Source: an uncultured Bizionia sp.
GTDB taxonomy: Bacteria > Bacteroidota > Bacteroidia > Flavobacteriales > Flavobacteriaceae
DNA: 64,000 nt
Assembly: GCA_947496215.1 (NCBI GenBank)
Contig: CANMCF010000022.1
Span: 1-64,000 of the forward strand
Reading direction: 5' to 3'
A program made the position numbers and the translations under genes. The notes beneath the pieces were generated by a model. It searched no databases. It saw only the letters and a program-made list of their open reading frames with translations, and was not told the origin of the DNA. This document shows, piece after piece, positions 1-9,050 of the stretch; positions within the stretch are counted from its first letter, which is position 1; each line of letters begins with the position of its first letter.

Positions 1-596
1 TAACAGGGTTGAGTTCTCCTGGAGGGCTTTTTCTTAACGGGAATGATTTGTATATCGCAGAATATGGTGGCGATAAAATTTCAAAAATAGACATTACCGC
101 TGCTAGTCCAGTCGTAACAGATGTAGTAACAGGATTGAGTGCTCCTACTGGACTTCTTCTTAATGGGAATGATTTGTATATTTCTGAACATAATGGCTGG
201 AGAATTTCAAAAATAGACATTGCTGCAGCTAGTCCAATTGCAATAGATGTAGTAATAGGTCTAGGTTTGCCTACTGAGATTCTTCTTAACGGAAATGATT
301 TGTATATCTCTGAATTTTATGTCGGGAAAATTTCTAGATTTAATTTAAGTGCATTATCCGTAGATGGTATTTCTGCAATAAATTCATTTAAAGTTTACCC
401 TAATCCAACTTCAGATTTTATTGAGATTTCTGGATTAACTAAAAAAGAAAGTTATAAAATCCATACTATTTTAGGAGCAGAAGTAAAAAATGGAATTACA
501 TCTAATAAAGAAAATATTGAAGTTAAAAACTTAACAAATGGATTGTATTTCTTGAAATTTGAAAATGGAGATGTAATTAAATTTATAAAAGAATAA
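1..596 (+). CDS. 3' end of a T9SS-secreted beta-propeller-like protein (partial)
   Basis: Only the C-terminal part is present; the frame is open to the left edge, so the TTG at 9 is an internal leucine and not a start. Three copies of a roughly 40-residue repeat (GL..P.G.LLNGNDLYI.E...ISKIDI) occupy the first 110 residues and resemble blades of NHL or SMP-30-like beta-propellers. A T9SS type A sorting domain follows from about FKVYPNPTSDF to the end at NGLYFLKFENGDVIKFIKE. The protein is therefore probably exported through the Por secretion system and attached to or released from the surface. Ligand and function cannot be read from this fragment. Confidence 0.85.
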   Translation, partial: TGLSSPGGLFLNGNDLYIAEYGGDKISKIDITAASPVVTDVVTGLSAPTGLLLNGNDLYISEHNGWRISKIDIAAASPIAIDVVIGLGLPTEILLNGNDLYISEFYVGKISRFNLSALSVDGISAINSFKVYPNPTSDFIEISGLTKKESYKIHTILGAEVKNGITSNKENIEVKNLTNGLYFLKFENGDVIKFIKE

Positions 597-690
597 AGCA
601 TTTTTAATACGGTATATAAAAAATAGTGAGCAAGTATAGAAACAAAATATATGGTCAGTTAAAATTCGTTACTTTTTATATGCTAGATCG

Positions 691-1923
691 CTACCCTCTC
701 AAATTACGAATCCGTTCCAACAAGGTGGGATGGGAATAATGCATGAATACATACGCCTTGTGAGGTGTCAAATTGCTCAAGCTGTTCTTGGAAAGCTTTT
801 TTAGAGAAGTGACGAGAGGTTCGGCCTTGTAGGTGTTCTTTGCATAGTCATCAGCTTGATACTCGAACTTTCTGGAAAACCAATTCATTGCCAATCCAGT
901 GATTTCAGACAAAGGGCTATATAAGATGGCAAAGGCAATCAATCCAATATGGAAACTTGGTATTGAAACGCCCAAAGCTTCGGAAAGCAACGGATTGCCA
1001 ATTAACAGTGATAGTACATAAAGTGTGAGTCCTGTCAAGAATACTGATGCAAATAAGTTGAAAATGATGTGCTTGCGTTTGTAATGCCCAACCTCGTGGG
1101 CCAAGACAGCGACGATTTCTTCTTCTTCCAGATCGTTGATCAACGTGTCATACAAGGTAACCCGTTTTTCACTTCCAAATCCAGAAAAATAGGCGTTGGC
1201 TTTTGTGCTTCGTTTGGAACCATCTATCACGAAGATCTTTTCGAGACTAAAACCTACGGTTTGTGCATAATTGGAAATGGCCGTTCTTAGATTACCTTCT
1301 TCCAAAGGTGTTTGCTTGTTGAACAAGGGAACTATGAGTCTGGAGTAGAAGATATTCATAAACAGTGTGAATACAGTGATTAAGCCCCAAGCATAGAGCC
1401 AGAAATATTGTCCAGTTGTTTGATGGAACCAAGTCAATAGCGCCAAAATGCTGCCGCCAACGACTATGGTCATCAGCCAACCTTTTATCTTGTCCAGAAC
1501 AAAGGTTCGCTTTGTGGTTTTGTTGAATCCAAAGCGTTCTTCTATGACAAAGGTCTTGTAATAGGAAAAGGGAGTCGTTAAAATGTCGCTTCCAATCATT
1601 ATAATTCCAAAAAAAAGTAAAGTGACGAGAATGGAATTGGTAGATAGATCTCTTGCCAATCCATCCACGAAAGCAAAACCATCGAAAAGGAAAAAAAACA
1701 AAGTCAGACCCAATGAGAAGGTGGAGGTCAAAACCCCAAACTTGTAATTTGTGGCTTTGTAATCTTGGGATTTTTCATATTCTGTTGCATCATAGACATC
1801 GTTTAATTCTTGAGGAACAATGTCATTGTAGTGTTTTGCATTTATGGCATCCAAGATTTTATCGACGATGAAACTGATGATTAAGATGGAGATTAAAATG
1901 TAGAATAATGTTTGCGATGTCAT
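691..1923 (-). CDS. M48 family integral-membrane metallopeptidase (Ste24/CAAX protease type)
   Basis: A 410-residue zinc endopeptidase with several hydrophobic membrane segments (about 5-20, 62-85, 98-118, 150-200, 288-345). The zinc motif HEVGH is at residues 276-280 and the third-ligand region EYQADDYA lies near 357, both typical of the Ste24p/HtpX clan. Eukaryotic members process prenylated CAAX proteins; bacterial members are thought to act in membrane protein quality control, since bacteria lack prenylated CAAX substrates. It is transcribed with the TrmH-family gene just upstream (2-nt gap). It converges on the T9SS gene, with no obvious terminator in the 94-nt spacer. Confidence 0.93.
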   Translation of the reverse strand: MTSQTLFYILISILIISFIVDKILDAINAKHYNDIVPQELNDVYDATEYEKSQDYKATNYKFGVLTSTFSLGLTLFFFLFDGFAFVDGLARDLSTNSILVTLLFFGIIMIGSDILTTPFSYYKTFVIEERFGFNKTTKRTFVLDKIKGWLMTIVVGGSILALLTWFHQTTGQYFWLYAWGLITVFTLFMNIFYSRLIVPLFNKQTPLEEGNLRTAISNYAQTVGFSLEKIFVIDGSKRSTKANAYFSGFGSEKRVTLYDTLINDLEEEEIVAVLAHEVGHYKRKHIIFNLFASVFLTGLTLYVLSLLIGNPLLSEALGVSIPSFHIGLIAFAILYSPLSEITGLAMNWFSRKFEYQADDYAKNTYKAEPLVTSLKKLSKNSLSNLTPHKAYVFMHYSHPTLLERIRNLRG

Positions 1924-1925
1924 TT

Positions 1926-2726
1926 TTATTTGAAATTTCGTTGTCTCTTTGCTTCAAAAATAAGTATTCCTGCTGCAACCGATACATTCATGGAGTCTAT
2001 GGCTCCTTGCATTGGGATGATGATGTTTTGCGTAGCATGGTCTCGCCATTCTTGACTTAAACCCGTAGCTTCGGTTCCAACTACGATGGCTGTGGCTTTT
2101 GTGAAATCCTGAGTGTGGTATGCCACGGATTCTTGTAAGATGGCAGCATAGATGTTTATGTCGTTGTCTTCTAGGAAATCAATGATCTGTTGGGTGGAAC
2201 CTGTTGCAATTTGGTTGGTAAATACACATCCAACGCTTGAACGAATAATGTTCGGATTGTATAGATCGGTCTTTGGATTTGCAATTATAACGGCATCGAC
2301 GTTTGCTGCATCGGCTGTACGTAAGATAGCGCCGATGTTTCCTGGCTTTTCAGGAGCTTCTGCAATTAGAATCAAAGGGTTTTCGTTTCTGAAGACCAAA
2401 TTTTCAATGGAATTGGTTTTGTTTCTTGCAATCGCAACGACGCCTTCGGTGGTTTCCCTGTATGCTATTTTTTGATAGACGTCTTTGTTGATCTCTATCA
2501 AGTTGACTGTTTCTTGGACTACTTCCCGTACTTGGGTTTCTGAGAAGAGTTCTGGGTAGAACAAGATGGTCTCTATTTGGTAATTGCCCGCTATGGCCAA
2601 TTCCATTTCCCGTATTCCTTCAATTATGAATAGTCCAGATTTTTTGCGTTCACGTGATTTTTCCTTTAATAGGACAATCTGCTTTATCAAGGCATTTTGT
2701 GTGCTGGTAATCTGCTTGTTGGTCAT
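1926..2726 (-). CDS. TrmH/SpoU family RNA 2'-O-methyltransferase
   Basis: A 266-residue SPOUT methyltransferase. The N-terminal substrate-binding domain (LFIIEGIREMELA near 32-44) precedes three knot motifs: GNIGAILRTADA (129-140), VVGTEATGLS (215-224) and MNVSVAAGILIFEA (246-259). These form the trefoil-knot SAM pocket and carry the invariant Arg and Asn. Family members methylate ribose 2'-OH in tRNA or 23S rRNA; the exact nucleotide cannot be deduced. Probably the first gene of a two-gene unit with the M48 protease, divergent from the secreted repeat protein. Confidence 0.92.
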   Translation of the reverse strand: MTNKQITSTQNALIKQIVLLKEKSRERKKSGLFIIEGIREMELAIAGNYQIETILFYPELFSETQVREVVQETVNLIEINKDVYQKIAYRETTEGVVAIARNKTNSIENLVFRNENPLILIAEAPEKPGNIGAILRTADAANVDAVIIANPKTDLYNPNIIRSSVGCVFTNQIATGSTQQIIDFLEDNDINIYAAILQESVAYHTQDFTKATAIVVGTEATGLSQEWRDHATQNIIIPMQGAIDSMNVSVAAGILIFEAKRQRNFK

Positions 2727-2900
2727 TGTGGATCTTAGAAATGTTCGAGTTTAGGTTGTAGGGCAAATCTACGGTATTTCTAGAGGTTATTTTCCAAAGA
2801 AAACCAATTTGTCTAAAAATCCAAGGGTAGGAGTTTTAAAAGAAGAGTTGTTTTACTAGTAATTAATCGAAAATTTGAAAAACCCTAGAACTAAGCTATT

Positions 2901-5900
2901 ATGAAAAAAACACTACTATTGCTTTTTGTTTCCCTACTTATGATCTCTGGATATTCCCAAGTCGCGAATACTCCATCTCCCTATTTGATTTGTGATGATA
3001 ACACACCGGATGGCATGACGCAATTTGATTTGACTATCAAGGATGTTGAAGTTTTGGGGACACAAAGCCCGAATGATTTTGATGTAACCTATCATTTGAC
3101 ACAAGTTGATGCTGATACAGGTGCCAATGTCTTGCCAATTCCATATACGAATGTAACAAACCCGCAAACCATATTTGTCAGAATAGATGAGCTCGGTACA
3201 GGTAACTACGATGTCACAACTTTGGATTTGGAGGTTGACCCATTGCCAGTGGTAAATACTCCGTCTCCATTGTTGTATTGCGATGATGACAATGATGGTT
3301 TTGGATATTTTACATTGACAGATTCAGAATTGGAAATTACAGGAGGAGCAACAGGAATACTAGTCACTTATCATGAGACTATTTCCGATGCAGTAGCCAA
3401 TGTCAATCCCCTTATAGATCCTTATGGCAATGTTGTTGCTCATAATCAACTAGTGTATGTAAGGGTGGAAGATATTTCAAATGGAATTGGTTGCGTCAAT
3501 ATGACGGAGTTGGAACTGATTGTAAACCCTTCTCCTCAAGCATATGCCAGTGACACCATTGTTTGTGATGAAACAGGAACTGGTTTTGCAACATTCGACT
3601 TGGGGCTTTATGATAATGATTTCACAAACGGAAATCCCAACTATACGGTAACCTACCACGAGGTTTTGTTAGATGCGGAAATGGGGGTGAACTCTTTGGC
3701 TAGCCCATACACCAACACTGTTCCTTATAGTCAAGCCTTGTATGTAAGTGTTGTGGACAACACTTCTGGGTGTCGAACATCTGGATCGGACTCCATATTG
3801 TATTTGAACATAGATGGTGTTTCAAGCACGGCTCCAACACCATTGGTGGTGATAGATACGGATAACGATGGTTTTGCAGATTTCAATTTAACAGATAAAG
3901 ATGCAGAAATAACAGGAGGAAATACGAGTTTGACTGTTTCTTACCACGAGACATTGACCGATGCGGAAAATAATATGAATGCACTTAATTCTCCATATGT
4001 GAACATAGTGGCCAATACGCAAACCATCTATGCAAGAGTGGGAAATCAATTTCAGGATTGTCATTCAATTGAAGAATTGGTGTTGCAAACAGAATATGCA
4101 TCATTTGTTGTTAATGAAGCCATATTGGAGCTTTGCCATGAAGGAACAGAAGGAGTGGCAACTTTCGATTTAACATATTCAGAACCTACAATTTTAGATG
4201 GATTGAATGCTTCGGATTACGAAGTGGTATATTTTAGTAGCCCATCTAATGTTATTCTGGATCCTACAGTTTATGTCAATACCAGTAATCCTCAAGAAAT
4301 TATTGTTGAAGTAACAGAGACAGCAACTAACGATTTTGTTGCAACCACATTGACATTAATTGTTAATGAACGCCCTTATGCAAGTTTCGATCAAGAATTA
4401 ACCATATGTAATGGAGAAACTTTAGAGTTAAACCCAAATGGAAACCCTAATTATGATTATATATGGAATACCAATGAAACAACACCTACAATATTTATAG
4501 CAACTGAGGGTTTTTATTCGGTTACGATAACAAACCCTGTAACAGGTTGTGAAAGTAGTCAGTTTGTAACTATTGAAGCAGGAGATGCCCCAATGATAGA
4601 GACTCCTCAAGATTTGGTCTCTTGCAATGCAAATGGACTCTTTAACTTGGAAACAGTAACTCCTGAGATGTTGAACGGTTTGGATCCCAGTACGGTTACA
4701 ATAAGTTTTTATGAGACTTTGGCAGATGCGGAAGCCGGTATGAATCCAATAGCAAACCCTGATAACTATACGGCATATGCCAGTCCACAGACAATATACG
4801 TGAAAGTATATTCGACATCTAGCTATTGTTATTCCTTAGTGGATTTTAGTTTGATTTCGGAAAATTGCCCAACAACGATAACTTGCGGGACTACTCAAAA
4901 CACGACGTTTTGTTATGGGAACAACGAAACGCAACAATATGTTTTTACAAGTAGTGATGGCTCTCCCTTGTTGGTCGTATTCAATTCTGGAATGGTTGAG
5001 GATAACTGGGATGAATTGATTGTTTTGGATTCCGATGGAGTGACAAACCTTAATGCAGCTACGCCTTATGGAAATGATGGAGATGTCTCTAACATGACAT
5101 TTCAATCTACTGGAGGGTCAATTACTATTTTCGTACAATCCGACTTTTCCATAATCGGTTGTGAGGAGAACCCGATAGATTTCGATGTGTTCTGCCTTGA
5201 TGATGTCGTGGGAGTCATAGAAGTAAATGCCTTTTTGGATGAAAATGGAGATGGAGTCTTCAATGGAAACGATACGCCATTTACGAACGGATTCTTTACA
5301 TATGAGGTCAATGACGATGGCAATGTGGTCACGGTAAGCTCTACGACAGGAAGTTTCAACATCTATAATCAAGACGAAGCCAATAGCTACGACGTCACAT
5401 TCTCAGCCAATGCAGGCTATGAGAATTGCTATGCGATTCCAACTTCACTTTTCGAGGATGTAATGGTAACTGGAGGCAATACCGTAACTCTGGACTTTCC
5501 AATAACGGAACAGATGCAATGTGAGGATTTGGCGGTATACTTGATACCATCGATACCACCACGTCCTGGGTTTGATTATTATAATTATCTGATAATAGAG
5601 AATAAGGGGTATTCAACTATAAATTCAGGTAGCGTGGCATTTATAAACGATCCTTTGGTAACTTACCTTGGAGTGGGCAACGTGCCTTCTGGTTGCACGG
5701 TCACACCAAATGCAACCGGGTTTTCCTTGGATTTCACCAACTTGTTGCCAGGAGAAATCAAGGGCTTGTGGATAGAAATGAATGTGCCAACTTCTGTGAA
5801 TTTAGGAGAGTTTGTGACAAATACAGCGGCTTATACAACTGCTGCCAACGATATTGTCTTGGATAACAACACTTCAGTTTTAAGCGAAGAAGTTGTTGGA

Positions 5901-6596
5901 TCCTATGATCCGAATGACATAACTGAATCACATGGACCGGAAATTGTCTACGAGGATTTCATAACGACAAACGAATATCTGTACTACACCGTCAGGTTTC
6001 AAAACGTAGGGACTGCGGAAGCAATCAACGTGAGAATTGAAAACACCTTGAATTCGTTGTTGGATGCTGGCACATTTCAATTGCTGAATTTCAGCCATGA
6101 TGTGGTGATGAAAAGAGAAGGAAGTCAATTGACATGGTTTTTCAATGACATTGATCTCCCTGCGGAATCCCAAGATGCAGAAGGAAGCAATGGATATGTG
6201 TATTATAGGATAAAACCGAATGCGGGTTATGACATAGGTACGACAATACCGAATACGGCAGAGATTTATTTCGATTTCAATGCTCCAGTGGTAACCAATA
6301 CATTCAATACGGAATTTGTTGAACCCAACTTGTCCGTAGATGAATTTGAAACGATGGTTTTTACATTATATCCGAACCCAACAAGCGATTTGGTGAATAT
6401 TGAAATAAGCCCAATATCAGATGAAGGAACCTCTGTCTCTGTTTATGATCTTCAAGGGAAACTAATAATGACCGAGATGATTGAGCCTAGTGAAATGGAC
6501 TTGCAAATCAATGTGAGGCATTTGCAAAGTGGAATGTATTTCGTAAAATTGAAAAACAATACAAAAGAAACTATTAAGAGGTTAGTAGTTAAATGA
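2901..6596 (+). CDS. large T9SS-exported repeat protein with DUF7619-like region and C-terminal sorting domain
   Basis: A 1231-residue exported protein. A Sec signal peptide occupies residues 1-19 (KKTLLLLFVSLLMISGYSQ). Six divergent modules of roughly 100-130 residues follow. Each combines an acidic D.DNDGF..F.LTD start with a V.YHET..DAE...N.L..PY.N....QTIYVRV end. This pattern is common in giant adhesin-like flavobacterial surface proteins. A later region beginning GSYDPNDITESHGPEI and ending IYFDFNAPVVTNTF matches the conserved DUF7619-type module found before sorting domains. The last ~80 residues (FTLYPNPTSDLVNIEI to KRLVVK) form a T9SS type A signal. Likely a surface adhesin or matrix protein; the ligand is unknown. 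Followed by a strong terminator. Confidence 0.9.
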   Translation: MKKTLLLLFVSLLMISGYSQVANTPSPYLICDDNTPDGMTQFDLTIKDVEVLGTQSPNDFDVTYHLTQVDADTGANVLPIPYTNVTNPQTIFVRIDELGTGNYDVTTLDLEVDPLPVVNTPSPLLYCDDDNDGFGYFTLTDSELEITGGATGILVTYHETISDAVANVNPLIDPYGNVVAHNQLVYVRVEDISNGIGCVNMTELELIVNPSPQAYASDTIVCDETGTGFATFDLGLYDNDFTNGNPNYTVTYHEVLLDAEMGVNSLASPYTNTVPYSQALYVSVVDNTSGCRTSGSDSILYLNIDGVSSTAPTPLVVIDTDNDGFADFNLTDKDAEITGGNTSLTVSYHETLTDAENNMNALNSPYVNIVANTQTIYARVGNQFQDCHSIEELVLQTEYASFVVNEAILELCHEGTEGVATFDLTYSEPTILDGLNASDYEVVYFSSPSNVILDPTVYVNTSNPQEIIVEVTETATNDFVATTLTLIVNERPYASFDQELTICNGETLELNPNGNPNYDYIWNTNETTPTIFIATEGFYSVTITNPVTGCESSQFVTIEAGDAPMIETPQDLVSCNANGLFNLETVTPEMLNGLDPSTVTISFYETLADAEAGMNPIANPDNYTAYASPQTIYVKVYSTSSYCYSLVDFSLISENCPTTITCGTTQNTTFCYGNNETQQYVFTSSDGSPLLVVFNSGMVEDNWDELIVLDSDGVTNLNAATPYGNDGDVSNMTFQSTGGSITIFVQSDFSIIGCEENPIDFDVFCLDDVVGVIEVNAFLDENGDGVFNGNDTPFTNGFFTYEVNDDGNVVTVSSTTGSFNIYNQDEANSYDVTFSANAGYENCYAIPTSLFEDVMVTGGNTVTLDFPITEQMQCEDLAVYLIPSIPPRPGFDYYNYLIIENKGYSTINSGSVAFINDPLVTYLGVGNVPSGCTVTPNATGFSLDFTNLLPGEIKGLWIEMNVPTSVNLGEFVTNTAAYTTAANDIVLDNNTSVLSEEVVGSYDPNDITESHGPEIVYEDFITTNEYLYYTVRFQNVGTAEAINVRIENTLNSLLDAGTFQLLNFSHDVVMKREGSQLTWFFNDIDLPAESQDAEGSNGYVYYRIKPNAGYDIGTTIPNTAEIYFDFNAPVVTNTFNTEFVEPNLSVDEFETMVFTLYPNPTSDLVNIEISPISDEGTSVSVYDLQGKLIMTEMIEPSEMDLQINVRHLQSGMYFVKLKNNTKETIKRLVVK

Positions 6597-6621
6597 TTAA
6601 TTGCCAATAATCATTTGAAAG

Positions 6622-6652
6622 AAAGCTTCAGTTAACTACTGAAGCTTTTTTG
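6622..6652 (+). terminator. Rho-independent terminator of the large T9SS gene
   Basis: An 11-bp stem (AAAGCTTCAGT / ACTGAAGCTTT, loop TAACT) followed by a T run, 26 nt after the stop codon. Confidence 0.85.
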
Positions 6653-6720
6653 TTGAACTGCAATCCAGATGAAATGTCTCGACATAGTAAAAGCAATGGT
6701 TTACGATTGTTGTAAAAGAA

Positions 6721-6756
6721 AGAAACTGCTTGAAGATTTCTCCTCAAGCAGTTTCT
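6721..6756 (-). terminator. Hairpin terminator of the lipoprotein gene
   Basis: A perfect 13-bp stem (AGAAACTGCTTGA / TCAAGCAGTTTCT) with a 10-nt loop. On the minus strand it is followed by a T-rich stretch, 67 nt past the stop at 6823. A second small hairpin, TTCACC-AGAT-GGTGAA, lies between it and the gene. Confidence 0.65.
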
Positions 6757-6822
6757 AAATTAACTAACCAACCAAATTTTTAATGAAACTTCACCAGATG
6801 GTGAAATCCGTTCATTGCATTT

Positions 6823-7770
6823 TTATTTTTCACGAGTGTTTTCTCGTGGATTGTCTTTTTTAGGGCTGCGTTGTTTACGTTTTTTCTGTGCAGACGACTT
6901 AGACTTGTCTATGGTCGTTCCAGTCTTTAAATACTGAATGTAGCCTCTGCCCTTAAATTCGTATACAGTTCCAGATGAAGGGTGGTATAGTTCCACCGTT
7001 TCGTCATTTATAACGCTCAGTTCGAAAAATTCATTGCTGAAGAAGTCATAATCTAATGTTAAAGTTTTCAGGTACATATTTCCTGGAACATCGCTGACAC
7101 CGTAAATTCCTGTGTAGTCCCAAATTAAATCATCAGGATCAGTATCGACGAGATCTTGAGAACTTCTGAATGTGGAATCATTTCCACCAGATAGGAACTG
7201 TAGGTAGTTCTCATTGTCAAACTCATTTATTGAACCATAGATACTTGTATATGTCTTTTCCCAAGCTTCATATTCCTGCATGAAATAATGAATGTTGTCA
7301 TAGAATACGAAATCGTAATCAAAGTTGGAGCGTTGATAGCCGTTCAAAAAATAAGAGGTATCATTGAATGGGTTGTAAAGCTCAATGGTGTTGTTGTCTA
7401 TTTGGTATACATCAAAACTCTCGTAGCCATCGACATCATGATTTATGTCCAGAATTCTATTGTAGGCATTGTATGTTCCTACGGAAATCCCATACCCTCC
7501 ACCTTGACTACCAATGCCAACCAGATTGTTGTTGGCGTACAAGATGCCATTTCTAAAGGAAATTGTGAACGCTATTTGTAGAAAAGGAGTTTCTCCGGAA
7601 CCAACAGTTTGATTTATGTCCACATACCATAGTTCATAAGAATCCAAAAGTTGATCTAAGCTTATACCTGGGGCATCCACTATCGCATCTTCTACGATTA
7701 CTTCTGTATAGCATGATGTAAACAATGTTGCTGCCAAAGCGAATATGGAAAGTAATTTTATCGTTTTCAT
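6823..7770 (-). CDS. Surface or periplasmic lipoprotein of unknown function with a basic tail
   Basis: I take the ATG at 7770 as start (315 residues) because it begins a clean lipoprotein signal (KTIKLLSIFALAATLFTSC, lipid Cys at 20); the longer frame to 7821 puts unrelated residues in front. The mature part is acidic and rich in Tyr, Asp and Asn, with two related halves that each read like ...ELYNPFNDTSYFLNGYQRS and ...ELYHPSSGTVYEFKGRGY, suggesting a repeated beta-rich domain. The last ~25 residues are strikingly basic (SAQKKRKQRSPKK...). From memory, homologues sometimes carry the label nicotinic acid mononucleotide adenylyltransferase, but no nucleotidyltransferase HxGH motif is visible, so I do not use it. 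Confidence 0.8.
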   Translation of the reverse strand: MKTIKLLSIFALAATLFTSCYTEVIVEDAIVDAPGISLDQLLDSYELWYVDINQTVGSGETPFLQIAFTISFRNGILYANNNLVGIGSQGGGYGISVGTYNAYNRILDINHDVDGYESFDVYQIDNNTIELYNPFNDTSYFLNGYQRSNFDYDFVFYDNIHYFMQEYEAWEKTYTSIYGSINEFDNENYLQFLSGGNDSTFRSSQDLVDTDPDDLIWDYTGIYGVSDVPGNMYLKTLTLDYDFFSNEFFELSVINDETVELYHPSSGTVYEFKGRGYIQYLKTGTTIDKSKSSAQKKRKQRSPKKDNPRENTREK

Positions 7771-7872
7771 GATCTTGCGTTTTAAGGATTGATATTTGTT
7801 GTATTTCAAAACGTGTGCCAAAAATTAAAGCACATTCATTTTTAACAAACTATGGTTAACTAATATTTTATG

Positions 7873-7899
7873 TATTTTTGGTGCTTCTATACATAGAAG
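7873..7899 (+). promoter_or_regulatory. gpsA promoter box and 5'-leader palindrome
   Basis: TATTTTTG at 7873-7880 fits the Bacteroidota -7 consensus TAnnTTTG. The 16-bp palindrome CTTCTATACATAGAAG at 7884-7899 sits at the expected transcription start, 7 nt before the gpsA ATG. It could be an operator or an mRNA hairpin. The -33 element is weak. Confidence 0.45.
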
Positions 7900-7905
7900 G
7901 TACTT

Positions 7906-8907
7906 ATGAGCAAAGAGTTAAAATATGCTGTTTTTGGTTCGGGAAGTTGGGCTACTGCGATAGTAAAGATGTTATGCGAAAATCAAACAGAGGTTGGTTG
8001 GTACATGCGTAGCATCTATACAAAAGAACATTTGTTGAAGGAAAAGCACAACCCAAGTTATTTGAGTTCGGTTGAATTTCACTTGGAACAATTGAAACTA
8101 AGCAATGACATCGATGAAATTGCCGGTTATGCTGATGTGCTCATATTTGTCGTGCCTTCAGCTTTCATTTATTCCGAATTGCAAAAATTGACGGTGGACA
8201 TTACAGATAAGATCATCGTTTCTGCCGTAAAGGGAATTATTCCTGAAACCGGATTGCTTGTAGGAGAACACTTTCATGATCATTATAACATTCCTTTTGA
8301 GAACATAGGAGTCATTGCTGGCCCATGCCACGCAGAAGAGGTCGCATTGGAACGGTTGTCTTACCTTACCATTTCATGTTCAGATGCAACAAAGGCGCAA
8401 GCCATTGCGAATGCATTGTCCAGCAGATACATCAAAACCAAGATAAGTGACGATATCATTGGAACCGAATATGCGGTAATGTTGAAAAACATCTACGCCA
8501 TAGCTGCAGGCATAGCCCATGGACTTGGGTATGGGGATAATTTTCAAAGTGTACTAATGAGCAATGCAATCCGTGAAATGAAACGTTTCATAAAGAAAGT
8601 GCACAAGATGAAGCGCAACATCAACAATTCGGCCTACTTGGGAGATTTGTTGGTAACGGGGTATTCCGTGTTTTCAAGGAATAGGATGTTTGGTAACATG
8701 ATAGGAAAAGGATATACCGTAAAATCTGCACAAATGGAAATGAATATGGTTGCAGAAGGATATTATGCCACGAAAAGTGCCTTTTTGATTAATCAAAAAA
8801 ATAAGAAGAAAACACAAATGCCCATTATAAAAGCGGTTTATGGGATTTTGTATGAAGGGAAAGATGCCAAAAAGGTATTTGCCAAATTGACTGAGAAGCT
8901 GGATTAG
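7906..8907 (+). CDS. gpsA: NAD(P)H-dependent glycerol-3-phosphate dehydrogenase
   Basis: A 333-residue cytosolic enzyme of normal length that reduces dihydroxyacetone phosphate to sn-glycerol-3-phosphate for phospholipid synthesis. The Rossmann loop GSGSWATA is at residues 11-18. The segment GPCHAEEVALERLSYLT replaces the more usual GPSFAKE, and the catalytic-lysine region EYAVMLKNIYAIAAG with GLGYGDN lies further on. The C-terminal helical domain is complete. The gene stands alone between the minus-strand lipoprotein and ileS and has its own promoter. Confidence 0.95.
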   Translation: MSKELKYAVFGSGSWATAIVKMLCENQTEVGWYMRSIYTKEHLLKEKHNPSYLSSVEFHLEQLKLSNDIDEIAGYADVLIFVVPSAFIYSELQKLTVDITDKIIVSAVKGIIPETGLLVGEHFHDHYNIPFENIGVIAGPCHAEEVALERLSYLTISCSDATKAQAIANALSSRYIKTKISDDIIGTEYAVMLKNIYAIAAGIAHGLGYGDNFQSVLMSNAIREMKRFIKKVHKMKRNINNSAYLGDLLVTGYSVFSRNRMFGNMIGKGYTVKSAQMEMNMVAEGYYATKSAFLINQKNKKKTQMPIIKAVYGILYEGKDAKKVFAKLTEKLD

Positions 8908-9017
8908 ATTAAATTCAGGGAACACAAAGCAGAACATATTTACAAGAAGGTTTTTTTGAAAACCTGATTTCCATACCTTTTCCCTTCAATTCCAGTCTCT
9001 TTTTTCTCAAAATTCCG

Positions 9018-9025
9018 TAATTTTG
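9018..9025 (+). promoter_or_regulatory. Putative ileS operon promoter (-7 box)
   Basis: TAATTTTG matches TAnnTTTG and lies 25 nt before the ileS ATG. No convincing -33 TTG element is seen at the right spacing. Confidence 0.4.
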
Positions 9026-9050
9026 CATTTCTTATAATAAATCAGAAAAA

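Noticed and set aside
7771-7821. Upstream start for the lipoprotein gene
   Set aside because: It would put a basic leader in front of a perfect lipoprotein signal peptide starting at 7770.
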